Assembly: GCF_009908265.2 (NCBI RefSeq)
Contig: NZ_JAAATX020000015.1
Coordinates: forward strand, 41,224-105,223
Source: Paragemmobacter amnigenus
GTDB taxonomy: Bacteria > Pseudomonadota > Alphaproteobacteria > Rhodobacterales > Rhodobacteraceae
DNA: 64,000 nucleotides
Reading direction: 5' to 3'
Shown in pieces: positions 43,531 to 51,966 of the stretch. Below the pieces are notes generated by a model. That model worked only from the letters and a program-made list of their open reading frames with translations. It was not told the DNA's origin and did no database searches. A program made the translations under genes and the position numbers. Numbering within the stretch: the stretch's first letter is position 1; every line of letters starts with the position of its first letter.

Positions 43531-44343
43531 TCACCCCTCCGTCGACCCGAACCCCTCGCACGGATCGCCGCGATCCTTCACCCCATCCGTCACGATCCAC
43601 AGGTCATGCGGCGGGCGCCCCTCGGGCACCGTCTCCATCTGCCCGACCGACAGCACCGTCACCGACGGGTCCGCCAACCGGATCAGCGCGGGCACCCCGA
43701 TATCGGTGCGCGCATGCTCTACCCCCGTGATCACCGCCACGGGCCCCCCCGTCTCGCGCAGGGCGGTCATTGCCGCCTGCGCCAGCACCGCATCGCGCAG
43801 ACGCTGCGCCTCGACCATGCCCGCCAGCGCGTCAGACGGCATGGCATAGCAATGCGCCGCCAGCAGCGCCTGCTCCTGCGCTGCCTGCATGTCGGCCCCG
43901 AAAGGCACGGTCAGCCCGTAGCGCGCCGCCTCGGCACCAAAGGCCGCCGCCGCCCCGTCGCGGATCGCCATCCGCACCACGGATCGCGGCACATCACCGG
44001 CATAGATGCGCGCCTCCGGCGCGGCCAGAAAGATCGGGTGATACATGGCAAAATCGGGCCATCCCCGCGCCTCCCAATCGGTCGCCGCGGCCACCGCCGC
44101 CGCGTCCGACAGATCGTCAGGCAAAGCCGCCACCTGCGCGGGCTGCAACATCTCGAAGACCAGCGCGGCGGGGTCCAGCGCCCGCACGGCCCGCGCCTGA
44201 TGGGCATGGTGGGCGGGGTTGTCATGCACCTCGCCCAGCACCACCACATCGACCTGCGGCAGACTGTCCAGCGCCTCTGCCCCGATCTCGCGCGCGCCAG
44301 CCGGACAGGCCAGCGCCGCGCAAAGGGCCAGCGCCGCCCGCAT
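43531..44343 (-). CDS. chaN: ChaN-family heme-binding uptake protein
   Basis: This 270-residue protein has a signal-like N-terminus (MRAALALCAALACPAGAREI) and the ChaN domain (PF04187): VVVLGEVHDNPAHHAHQA at the start and FEMLQPAQ further on. A late ITGVEHARTDIGVPALIR also fits. ChaN proteins bind heme or iron and are usually periplasmic or lipoproteins. The start overlaps the rpoH stop by 1 nt, so it is co-transcribed with the sigma factor, suggesting stress-linked expression. Confidence 0.82.
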   Translation of the reverse strand: MRAALALCAALACPAGAREIGAEALDSLPQVDVVVLGEVHDNPAHHAHQARAVRALDPAALVFEMLQPAQVAALPDDLSDAAAVAAATDWEARGWPDFAMYHPIFLAAPEARIYAGDVPRSVVRMAIRDGAAAAFGAEAARYGLTVPFGADMQAAQEQALLAAHCYAMPSDALAGMVEAQRLRDAVLAQAAMTALRETGGPVAVITGVEHARTDIGVPALIRLADPSVTVLSVGQMETVPEGRPPHDLWIVTDGVKDRGDPCEGFGSTEG

Positions 44344-45221
44344 CACGACAGCAACGCGTAGACCTCGCGCGACTGCGATTCCAGATTGCGGCGCATCTTG
44401 GCGAAAGCCGCCGCCTCCAGCTGCCGCACGCGTTCCTTGGACAGACCCAGCTCCTCGCCAAGCGACTCCAGCGTCCGCGCCTCGTCCTTCAGCTTGCGCT
44501 CGGCCACGATATAGCGTTCCCGCGCGTTCAGAGACTGCATCGCCTTGACCAGCCACGACCGCAGCCGCTCCGCGTCATGCGCGCCTTCCACCGTCTCGGC
44601 CGCCTGCGGCTGCTCATCCTCAAGCGCGTCGATCCACTCGCGCCCGTCCTCGTCCGACGACTGCGCGGCGTTGAGCGAGAAGTCCGACCCCGACAGCCGC
44701 CCCTCCATCATCTCCACATCCGCCAGCGGCACGCCCACCTCGGTCGCCACCATCTGGCGGAGCTGGAACTGGTCCAGCACCTCGCCCCGCGCCGCCGCCT
44801 CGCGCTCCAGCTTGGCCTGCACGCGGCGCAGGTTGAAGAACAGCGCCTTCTGGCTGGACGTGGACCCCGTCCGCACCATCGACCAGTTGCGCATCACGTA
44901 ATCCTGGATCGACGCCTTGATCCACCAGACGGCATAGGTCGAAAACCGCACGCCGCGATCCGGATCGAACTTGTCCGCCGCCTTCATCAGGCCCAGAGAC
45001 GCCTCCTGGATCAGGTCATTCATCGGCGCGCCATAGCGGCGGAACTTGGCCGCCATGCTGATCGCCAGCCGCATATAGGCCGTGACAAGCCGGTGCAGCG
45101 CCTGCTCGTCGCGGTGGTCGCGCCAGGCATAGGCCAGCCGCAATTCCGTTTCCGCATCCAGCAATTCGGCCCGCATCGCTTGGCGCGACATGGTTTGGTC
45201 GGTATATCCGTCGAGCGCCAT
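44343..45221 (-). CDS. rpoH: RNA polymerase heat-shock-type sigma factor RpoH
   Basis: This 292-residue sigma-70-family protein has region 2 with LIQEASLGLMKAADKFDPDRGVRFSTYAVWWIKASIQDYVMRNW, the RpoH box version QKALFFNLRR, and region 4 with LGEELGLSKERVRQLEAAAFAKMRR. It directs transcription of heat- or oxidative-stress genes. ATG 45221 gives the family start MALDGYTDQTM. Rhodobacteraceae usually have two RpoH proteins and the coupling to chaN plus a possible sigma-E promoter favour RpoHII, but that is inference. Confidence 0.92.
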   Translation of the reverse strand: MALDGYTDQTMSRQAMRAELLDAETELRLAYAWRDHRDEQALHRLVTAYMRLAISMAAKFRRYGAPMNDLIQEASLGLMKAADKFDPDRGVRFSTYAVWWIKASIQDYVMRNWSMVRTGSTSSQKALFFNLRRVQAKLEREAAARGEVLDQFQLRQMVATEVGVPLADVEMMEGRLSGSDFSLNAAQSSDEDGREWIDALEDEQPQAAETVEGAHDAERLRSWLVKAMQSLNARERYIVAERKLKDEARTLESLGEELGLSKERVRQLEAAAFAKMRRNLESQSREVYALLS

Positions 45222-45271
45222 GGTGAACCCCCAGTCAGATAACGCGCAGCGGCATTCTTGCCGTTTTGATA

Positions 45272-45301
45272 GGAATACGAGGCACACCCGTGGCTGGATC
45301 A
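45272..45301 (-). promoter_or_regulatory. Candidate sigma-E (ECF) promoter for rpoH
   Basis: On the minus strand TGATCC (45296-45301) is followed after 18 nt by TATTCC (45272-45277), about 50 nt before the rpoH start. TGATCC with an 18-nt spacer matches the -35 and spacing known for the Rhodobacter sphaeroides sigma-E, whose regulon includes rpoHII. The -10 half differs from the published TAAGA form, so the call is tentative. The site overlaps the start of cobU. Confidence 0.4.
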
Positions 45302-45850
45302 CCCGCAGACGAAATAAAATTACTCCCCCGCCTCTCTCTGGTCGTGGGGGGCGCGCGCTCCGGCAAGTCGGGCCTTGCCGAAAGGCTTGTCACGGGCACA
45401 GGCCGCCCCCGCCGCTACATCGCCACGGCGCAGGCCTGGGATGACGAGATGCGCGACCGCATCGCCCGCCACCGCGCCGACCGCGGCGCGCAGTGGACCA
45501 CGGTCGAAGCCCCCCTCGACCTCGCCCCCGTCCTCGCCGCCGCCCACCCGTCCGAGGCGGTGCTGCTGGACTGCGCCACGCTCTGGCTGACCAACCACAT
45601 GCTGGCCGACCACGATCTGGCGGCGGAAAGCGCCGCACTTCTGGCGGCCCTCGCCGCCTGCCCTGCCCCCGTTGTCGTCGTGTCGAACGAGGTCGGCTGG
45701 GGCATCGTTCCCGAAAACGCGCTCGCCCGCGCCTTCCGCGATGCCCAAGGCCGCCTCAATCAGCAGATTGCCGCGCAGGCCGACCTTGTCATCGGCGTGA
45801 TGGCGGGCCTGCCCATGGTGCTGAAGGGGGACCGCCCCGCATGGCTGTGA
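45290..45850 (+). CDS. cobU: Adenosylcobinamide kinase/adenosylcobinamide-phosphate guanylyltransferase
   Basis: This 186-residue P-loop protein has LVVGGARSGKSGLAE (about 16-30), the second motif VLLDCATLWLTN and VVVVSNEVGWGIVPEN, all characteristic of CobU/CobP. It phosphorylates adenosylcobinamide and transfers GMP in late cobalamin assembly. GTG 45290 has an ACGAGG SD; a TTG at 45266 is an alternative. The stop overlaps the phosphatase start by 10 nt. Confidence 0.92.
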   Translation: MAGSPADEIKLLPRLSLVVGGARSGKSGLAERLVTGTGRPRRYIATAQAWDDEMRDRIARHRADRGAQWTTVEAPLDLAPVLAAAHPSEAVLLDCATLWLTNHMLADHDLAAESAALLAALAACPAPVVVVSNEVGWGIVPENALARAFRDAQGRLNQQIAAQADLVIGVMAGLPMVLKGDRPAWL

Positions 45851-46425
45851 CGCGGCTCTGGTGGGTCCGTCACGGGCCGACGCATGAAAAGACGATGGTG
45901 GGCTGGCGCGACGTGCCCGCCGACCTGTCCGATCACGAAACCATCGCCCGCCTGAACGCGCATCTGCCGCAGGACGCGCTCCTCGTCTCCTCCGACCTGA
46001 TCCGCGCCACCGCCACCGCCGACGCGCTGGCACAGGGCCGCCACCGCCTGCCCCACCATGCGGGCCTGCGGGAACTCCACTTCGGCGATTGGGACGGCAT
46101 GGCATGGGACGCCATCGCCAACACCCACCCCGAACTGTCCTTCGCCTACTGGGACGATCCGGGCGACCACCGCCCCCCGAACGGCGAAAGCTGGAACGAA
46201 GCCGCCGCCCGCGTCTCGGCAGCGACCGACGCCCTCCTCGCCGCCCATCCGGGCCGCGATATCATCGTCATCGCCCATTTCGGCGCGATCCTGACGCAGA
46301 TCCAACGCGCCATGGGCTGCGCCCCCGTGGACGTCTTCGCCCACCGCATTGACAACCTCTCCGTCACCCGCCTCGACCGCCACGCCACGGGCTGGGATAT
46401 CGTCGCCATCAATCACCGCTCGTGA
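45841..46425 (+). CDS. cobC: Histidine phosphatase (CobC-like)
   Basis: This 194-residue phosphoglycerate-mutase-fold protein has the RHG motif in LWWVRHGPTHEKT (His11), a GLRELHFGDWDG segment with the acid and IIVIAHFGAILTQ with the second histidine. CobC-type phosphatases remove phosphate from alpha-ribazole phosphate in cobalamin synthesis. Translational overlap with cobU supports that role over a generic phosphatase. Confidence 0.85.
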   Translation: MAVTRLWWVRHGPTHEKTMVGWRDVPADLSDHETIARLNAHLPQDALLVSSDLIRATATADALAQGRHRLPHHAGLRELHFGDWDGMAWDAIANTHPELSFAYWDDPGDHRPPNGESWNEAAARVSAATDALLAAHPGRDIIVIAHFGAILTQIQRAMGCAPVDVFAHRIDNLSVTRLDRHATGWDIVAINHRS

Positions 46426-46500
46426 TGCCCCAGCGCACAAATCGGCATTTGGCGCGGCAACAGTCCTGACCTACCCTCACCCGGAACAAGGGGGACCATA

Positions 46501-47373
46501 ATGACCTACGACCTCGTCATCGGCGACCGCGCCTATAGCTCGTGGAGCCTGCGCGGCTGGCTCTTCTTCGACGCCTTCGGCATCCCCGTCCGCACCCATT
46601 CGGCACGGCTCTACACCGACGAACTGCCGACCCTTCTGCACCAATACCACCCCGCCCGCACCGCCCCCACGATGCGCACCCCCGAAGGCGCCGTCGTCCC
46701 CGAAACCATCGCCATTGCCGAGGAACTGGCGACCCGCCACCCCGACACCGGCCTCTGGCCCACCGACCCCAAGGCCCGCGCCATCGCCCGCGCGGTCTCC
46801 GCCGAAATGCATGCCGGTTTCACCTCACTCCGCTCCCACTGCCCGATGAACCTGCGCGTGAGCTATACCGACTGCACGCCCCCCGACGCGGTCCTTGCCG
46901 ACCTCGCCCGCCTCGACACCATCTGGTCATGGGCACGCGCCGAAACCGGCAGCACCACCCCGTGGCTCTGCGGCGCCTATTCCGTGGCGGACGCCATGTT
47001 CGCCCCCGTCGCCACCCGCATCGCCACCTACAACCTGCCCGTCACCCCCGCCGCGATGGACTATGTCATGGCCCACCTCGCCCATCCCTCCTTCCGCCGC
47101 TGGCGCGCGATGGGCATGGTCGACGGCGCGGATCAGGACTTCTACCGCCGCGACTACCCCCGCCGCGACTGGCCGGGGCCAAAGCCGCTTCCGGCCCGCG
47201 CCATCGAAGGGACCGACACCGAAAACACCGCCTGCCCCTATTCCGGCAAACCCGTCACCCACGCGCTGGCCCTGAACGGCCGCCGCTTCGGCTTCTGCAA
47301 CGCCTTCTGCCGCGACAAGACGGCAGCCGACCCCGAAGCATGGCCGCAATTCATGGCCCTTTACCAATCGTAA
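46501..47373 (+). CDS. Glutathione S-transferase with C-terminal cysteine-rich (TRASH/YHS-like) extension
   Basis: This 290-residue protein has an N-terminal thioredoxin-like GST domain (IGDRAYSSWSLRGWLFFDAFGIP) with a candidate catalytic serine, and a helical GST_C domain. An extra 45-residue tail contains Cys245, Cys266 and Cys270 (CPYSGKPVTH...FGFCNAFC), a TRASH/YHS-like metal-binding pattern. The fusion suggests a metal-regulated or metal-sensing transferase. AAGGGGG lies before ATG 46501. Confidence 0.82.
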   Translation: MTYDLVIGDRAYSSWSLRGWLFFDAFGIPVRTHSARLYTDELPTLLHQYHPARTAPTMRTPEGAVVPETIAIAEELATRHPDTGLWPTDPKARAIARAVSAEMHAGFTSLRSHCPMNLRVSYTDCTPPDAVLADLARLDTIWSWARAETGSTTPWLCGAYSVADAMFAPVATRIATYNLPVTPAAMDYVMAHLAHPSFRRWRAMGMVDGADQDFYRRDYPRRDWPGPKPLPARAIEGTDTENTACPYSGKPVTHALALNGRRFGFCNAFCRDKTAADPEAWPQFMALYQS

Positions 47374-47416
47374 ACCATTCCCGCGTTACCCCTATCCGGC
47401 AAAGGGCAGGGGAAAG

Positions 47417-48931
47417 ATGCTGGCACGGTCCTACACGGTCGCCTTCGAAGGGGTCGAGGCCCGGATGGTCGAGGTGCAATGCGCCATAGCCCCCGGCATG
47501 CCCAACTTCGCCCTCGTGGGCCTGCCCGACAAGGCCGTGTCCGAAGCCCGCGAACGCGTCCGCGCCGCGCTCTCGGCCATGTCCATCGCGCTGCCCTCGC
47601 GGCGCATAACCGTCAACCTCTCGCCCGCCGACCTGCCGAAGGAAGGGTCGCATTTCGACCTGCCCATCGCGCTCGCCCTCCTCGCCGCGCTAGAGATCAT
47701 CCCCAAGGACGCCGTCGAAACCACCGTCGCCCTGGGCGAATTGTCCCTCGACGGCCGCCTGATCCCCGTCGCCGGCGCCCTCCCCGCCGCCATGGCCGCC
47801 GCCGAAGAGGACCTCACCCTCCTCTGCCCGCAGGCCTCGGGCCCCGAGGCCGCATGGGTCGGCGCGGTGCAGGTCCTCGCCGCACCCTCGCTCGACGCCG
47901 TGGTGCGCCACTATACCGGCCAATCCCCCCTCACCCCCGCCGAAGCGGGCGAGGTCACCGACGGCCCCGCCCCCCGCGATCTGGCCGAGGTCAAGGGGCA
48001 GGAACGCGCCAAGCGCGCCCTCGAGATCGCCGCCGCAGGCCGCCACCACATGCTGATGATGGGCACGCCCGGCTCTGGCAAATCCATGCTGGCCGCGCGC
48101 CTGCCGGGCATCCTGCCGCCCCTGACGGCGGCAGAGGCGCTGGAAACCTCGATGATCCACTCCCTCGCGGGCCTGATCACCGAAGGCGGCATCTCGCGCC
48201 AGCGCCCCTTCCGCGAACCGCACCACACGGCCTCCATGGCCGCCATCGTCGGCGGCGGCAAGGGCGCCAAGCCGGGCGAGGTGTCGCTTGCCCATAACGG
48301 CGTGCTGTTCCTCGACGAATTCCCCGAATTCTCGCGCCCCGTCCTCGAAACCCTGCGCCAGCCGATCGAGACGGGCGAAGTCGTGGTCGCCCGCGCCAAT
48401 GCCCATGTCCGCTATCCCTGCCGGTTCCTGCTGATCGCGGCGGCCAACCCCTGCCGCTGCGGCTATCTCACCGACCCCGCCCGCGCCTGCACCCGCGCCC
48501 CCGCCTGCGGCGAGGATTATATCGGTCGCATCTCCGGCCCGCTGATGGACCGCTTCGACCTGCGCGTCGAGGCCCCGCCCGTGGCCTGGCAAGACCTCGA
48601 CCTGCCCGCAACCGGCGAAAGCTCCGCCACCGTCGCCGCCCGCGTCGCCGCCGCCCGCGCCCGCCAGACCGCCCGCTTCGCAGGCCACCCGACGCTCCGC
48701 TGCAACGCCGACATGGAAGGCCGCCTGCTGGAAGAAACCGCCACACCGGACGAAGAGGGACGCGCCTTCCTCGCCCGCGCCGCCGACCGCTTCCACCTGA
48801 CCGCGCGCGGCTATCACCGCATCCTGCGCGTGGCCCGCACCATCGCCGACCTCGACGCCAGCGACCATGTCCGCCAACCCCACATCGCCGAAGCCGTCAG
48901 CTACCGCCTCGTCCTCGGCGCCAAGGGCTAG
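47417..48931 (+). CDS. comM: YifB/ComM-family magnesium chelatase-like AAA ATPase
   Basis: This 504-residue protein has the ComM order: N-terminal ChlI domain 2-like part, Mg-chelatase AAA domain with Walker A GTPGSGKS (about 216-223) and Walker B LFLDEFPEF, then the Mg_chelatase C domain. A CxC..C zinc site is visible in NPCRCGYL and CTRAPACGEDY. ComM-like proteins act as branch-migration helicases in natural transformation. AGGGGAAAG precedes ATG 47417. Hairpins start at its stop codon. Confidence 0.9.
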   Translation: MLARSYTVAFEGVEARMVEVQCAIAPGMPNFALVGLPDKAVSEARERVRAALSAMSIALPSRRITVNLSPADLPKEGSHFDLPIALALLAALEIIPKDAVETTVALGELSLDGRLIPVAGALPAAMAAAEEDLTLLCPQASGPEAAWVGAVQVLAAPSLDAVVRHYTGQSPLTPAEAGEVTDGPAPRDLAEVKGQERAKRALEIAAAGRHHMLMMGTPGSGKSMLAARLPGILPPLTAAEALETSMIHSLAGLITEGGISRQRPFREPHHTASMAAIVGGGKGAKPGEVSLAHNGVLFLDEFPEFSRPVLETLRQPIETGEVVVARANAHVRYPCRFLLIAAANPCRCGYLTDPARACTRAPACGEDYIGRISGPLMDRFDLRVEAPPVAWQDLDLPATGESSATVAARVAAARARQTARFAGHPTLRCNADMEGRLLEETATPDEEGRAFLARAADRFHLTARGYHRILRVARTIADLDASDHVRQPHIAEAVSYRLVLGAKG

Positions 48932-49266
48932 GGGCGGCGAATTTTCTGGCGAAAATTCCGCCCCGCCCCGACCGCGCACAGGCCGAACCCGCCCCGCGGA
49001 TCGCGGCTTTCCGGATGACGCACCCTCACCGGATGCCGGAACGGGCACTCCCGCGCCCGCTGCACCCGCCCTCGGGCACGTGCTTGGCAAATCACCTGAC
49101 CGGACAACCCTCGCCGACAACCACACCGCGCGATCCCGAATTTTCGCAGAAAATTCGCCCGCCCCACCCAATCCCGCACCCGAAGAAAGCACGGCAGGCC
49201 ATACCACCCGCAGCACAAGACCAGACAGCCCACTCGCGCGCCGCCCGAATTTTCGCAGAAAATTCG
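48931..49266. repeat. Array D: three GAATTTTC hairpins in the comM-gshB convergent gap
   Basis: The gap 48932-49285 has no gene. A hairpin at 48939-48958 (arm GAATTTTC, loop TGGC, outer GGGGCGG/CCGCCCC clamp) begins at the comM stop. Two identical hairpins at 49137-49157 and 49246-49266 (arm CGAATTTTC, loop GCA) lie 109 nt apart, the second 19 nt from the gshB stop. After the first, the spacer CCCCGACCG resembles the spacer of array B. Confidence 0.75.
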
Positions 49267-49285
49267 GACCCCTCCAGCCGCGCCT

Positions 49286-50230
49286 TCAGCCCCGCCGCTT
49301 TGCCTCGATCGCTTCCCAGATGCGCGCGGCACCATTCGTGCCGTCGAACCGCTCCAACTCCTGCAACCCGGTGGGCGAGGTGACGTTGATCTCGGTCAGC
49401 CAGTCCCCGATCACGTCGATCCCGACAAAGACCTGCCCCTTCTCGCGCAACGTCGGCCCGATGCGGCGGCAGATCTCCAGATCCCGCTCCGTCAGCCCGA
49501 TCTTCTCGGGCCGCCCGCCCACATGCATGTTCGACCGCGTCTCGCCCGCCTGCGGCACACGGTTGATCGCGCCCACCGGCTCGCCATCCACCAGAATCAC
49601 CCGCTTGTCGCCCTTTGAAACATCCGGCAGGAACTTCTGCACGATCATCGGCTCCCGGCTCATCCCCGTGAACAGCTCGTGCAGCGAGGCCAGATTGCGG
49701 TCATTCGGGTCCAGCCGGAACACCCCCGCCCCGCCATTCCCGTAAAGCGGCTTGAGGATGATGTCCCCGTGCTTCGCCTTGAACGCCCGGATCGTCGCCA
49801 GATCGCGCGCAATGGCCGTGGGCGGCGTCAGGTCGGGGAAGCGCAGGACCAGAAGCTTCTCGGGGAAATTCCGCACCCAGAACGGATCATTCACCACCAG
49901 CGTCTGCGGATGGATCAGCTCCAGCAGATGCGTCGTCGTGATATAGCCCATGTCGAAGGGCGGGTCCTGCCGCAGCCAGACCACGTCGAACCCGGCCAGA
50001 TCGACCTCGACCTCCTCGCCATAGCTCACATGGTTGCCCGCCTCGCGCCGGACCTCGATCGGCCAGCCCCGCGCGATCACCCGCCCCTCGACAAAGGCCA
50101 GCCGGTCCGGCGTGTAGAAGAACAGCGAATGCCCCCGCGCCTGCGCCTCAAGCGCGATGCGGAACGTCGAATCGGCGTTGATGTTGACCGACCCGATCGG
50201 GTCCATCTGCAAGGCGACCTTCAGGGTCAT
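49286..50230 (-). CDS. gshB: Glutathione synthase
   Basis: This 314-residue ATP-grasp enzyme has the GshB start [30 protein letters not shown] and [16 protein letters not shown]. The ATP-grasp core [16 protein letters not shown] and [14 protein letters not shown] follow. It joins gamma-glutamylcysteine and glycine. It lies in the rsmI-yraN-gshB neighbourhood, on the same strand as both. Confidence 0.94.
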   Translation of the reverse strand: MTLKVALQMDPIGSVNINADSTFRIALEAQARGHSLFFYTPDRLAFVEGRVIARGWPIEVRREAGNHVSYGEEVEVDLAGFDVVWLRQDPPFDMGYITTTHLLELIHPQTLVVNDPFWVRNFPEKLLVLRFPDLTPPTAIARDLATIRAFKAKHGDIILKPLYGNGGAGVFRLDPNDRNLASLHELFTGMSREPMIVQKFLPDVSKGDKRVILVDGEPVGAINRVPQAGETRSNMHVGGRPEKIGLTERDLEICRRIGPTLREKGQVFVGIDVIGDWLTEINVTSPTGLQELERFDGTNGAARIWEAIEAKRRG

Positions 50231-50323
50231 GTCTCACTCCGCGCTGCCTGTCGCCCCTTGATGGCGCAACAGAGCGGGGGATGCAAACCGAAGCCGCCCG
50301 CGAACCGCGCGCCCGGTCAACCA

Positions 50324-50785
50324 TCACGCGGCATAGGCATTCCGTACAAGTTCGATCCGGCCCATGGCATCGACAAGGGCGACGTCGATGCGGACATCCG
50401 TCAACTGACCCCTGGGTTCACCGTCCAGAAATTCCGATCCCGCATTCCAGATGCGCTGCATCTGGCGCGGTGTCAGATGCAGGGCCGCCTCGTCATGCGT
50501 CCGGCTCTGCTTCACCTCGACAAAGATCACCTGATCCCCGTCCCGCGCCACGATGTCGATCTCGCCATGGCGCCCGCGCCAGCGCCGTGCGCAGACCGGC
50601 GTTCTCGCACGGTCGTAAAGCCCCGCAACCCGGTCCTCGGCCGCAAGGCCCGCATGATAGGCAAGCCTGCCCCGCATGGCCTGCGCAGGCACGGCACGCG
50701 CGGGGTCAAGCACCACCACAGCGGCCGGCGTCACCACCGGAACAGGAACCGCCTCCACGGGCGAAAAATCGAAGGACAACTGCAT
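50324..50785 (-). CDS. YraN-family (UPF0102) endonuclease-like protein
   Basis: The conserved UPF0102 core is present: RLAYHAGLAAEDRVAGLYDRA, then RHGEIDIVARDGDQVIFVEVKQSR, with the D-x(n)-E-x-K nuclease pattern (Asp in EIDIVA, Glu and Lys in VEVK). The ATG at 50785 gives 153 residues, with about 45 non-conserved residues before the core. ATG 50839 has a strong SD (GAGGGGGG) but its extra residues have A/T-ending codons. A role in DNA repair or uptake is suspected for this family but not proven. Confidence 0.8.
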   Translation of the reverse strand: MQLSFDFSPVEAVPVPVVTPAAVVVLDPARAVPAQAMRGRLAYHAGLAAEDRVAGLYDRARTPVCARRWRGRHGEIDIVARDGDQVIFVEVKQSRTHDEAALHLTPRQMQRIWNAGSEFLDGEPRGQLTDVRIDVALVDAMGRIELVRNAYAA

Positions 50786-50875
50786 CCCGGCCCCCGCAGC
50801 CACCACAGGCAATAAACAACACTTCGGAGGATGCGCCATTCCCCCCTCTCCCACAAGCACTTTGCCCCCTTATCA

Positions 50876-51751
50876 TTAACGCCCCTGTCCCCGCGACAGC
50901 GCCACCTGATAGACCTCGCGCCGGGGCAGGCCGTAGGCCTCGGCCACCATGGCCGCGGCATCCTTGACCGACAGCGTCACCATGGCCTGATCCAGCGCCT
51001 CTTCCCATGTCGCCGTATCGGCGCGGGCGGGTTCGGCGCGGTCCACCAGCACGACCACCTCTCCCTTCACCTCGCGCGCCGCGAACTCCGCCGCCAACTC
51101 TGCCAGCGTGCCCCTCCGCACCTCCTCGAACCGCTTGGTCAGCTCGCGGCACACGGCCGCCTGCCGTCCCGCGCCAAGCACCTCCACCATGTCCTCCAGC
51201 AGCGCCGCCAGCCGCTTGGGCGATTCGTATAGCACCAGTGTCGCCTGCACCTCGCGGAGGTCCCCGACAAAGCTCCGCCGCGCCGCCCGCGCCGGGGGGG
51301 CGAAGCCCGCAAACAGGAACCGGTCCGACGGCAGCCCCGCCACCGCCAGCGCGCAGAGCACCGCCGACGCCCCCGGCGCCGCGATCACCGGCAGGTCCTG
51401 CGCCACCGCCTCGCGCGCCATCACGAAGCCCGGGTCCGACACCAGCGGCGTCCCCGCCTCGGACGCATAGGCGACCGACTTCCCCTCGGCCACCGCGCGC
51501 AGCAGCCGACCCGCCGCCGCCCCCTCGTTATGGTCATGGCAGGGCACGATGCTCCGCCCCGCCAGCGGCACGCCGTGGATCTCCATCAGATGCCGCAGTG
51601 TCCGCGTATCCTCGGCTGCCAGAACATCGGCACTGGCAAGGATATCCAGCGCGCGCAGCGTGATGTCCCGCGCCGCGCCGATGGGCGTGGCGACCAGATA
51701 GAGCCCCGCCCGAAGCGGCCGCTTTTCCCAGACGGTGGTCGGCAGGTCCAT
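50876..51751 (-). CDS. rsmI: 16S rRNA (cytidine(1402)-2'-O)-methyltransferase
   Basis: This 291-residue tetrapyrrole-methylase-fold protein has GLYLVATPIGAARDITLRALDIL at the start. AAEDTRTLRHLMEIHGV, SEAGTPLVSDPGFVMAREA, APGASAVLCALAVAGLPSDRFLFAGF and the C-terminal KGEVVVLVDRAEP follow. It methylates the ribose of C1402 in 16S rRNA. AAGGGGCG precedes ATG 51751. It is divergent from the LpoA-like lipoprotein gene, a common gene neighbourhood. Confidence 0.93.
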   Translation of the reverse strand: MDLPTTVWEKRPLRAGLYLVATPIGAARDITLRALDILASADVLAAEDTRTLRHLMEIHGVPLAGRSIVPCHDHNEGAAAGRLLRAVAEGKSVAYASEAGTPLVSDPGFVMAREAVAQDLPVIAAPGASAVLCALAVAGLPSDRFLFAGFAPPARAARRSFVGDLREVQATLVLYESPKRLAALLEDMVEVLGAGRQAAVCRELTKRFEEVRRGTLAELAAEFAAREVKGEVVVLVDRAEPARADTATWEEALDQAMVTLSVKDAAAMVAEAYGLPRREVYQVALSRGQGR

Positions 51752-51869
51752 GATGCGGCGCCCCTTGTAAAAACTCTGCTGGTCCAGCGGGTTTACAACA
51801 CACACAGCATTACAACCCACAGGTTTACTTCCTCGCCGGTCCGCTTCCGCCGCCACCGCCTCCGCCAAG

Positions 51870-51898
51870 TTTACTTCCCCTGTGGAACCCCTTAGGCT
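51870..51898 (+). promoter_or_regulatory. Candidate promoter of the LpoA-like lipoprotein gene
   Basis: TTTACT (51870-51875) is followed after exactly 17 nt by TAGGCT (51893-51898), about 68 nt before the start codon. The element GTTTAC recurs at 51791, 51823 and 51869 in this 215-nt divergent gap, hinting at a shared regulator site. Nothing more is evident here. Confidence 0.45.
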
Positions 51899-51966
51899 TG
51901 GGGCCGATTTCAGGGGGACCGGGGCCGGGCAGGCACGCCGACCCGACCAACGAGTGAGGAAGCCGC

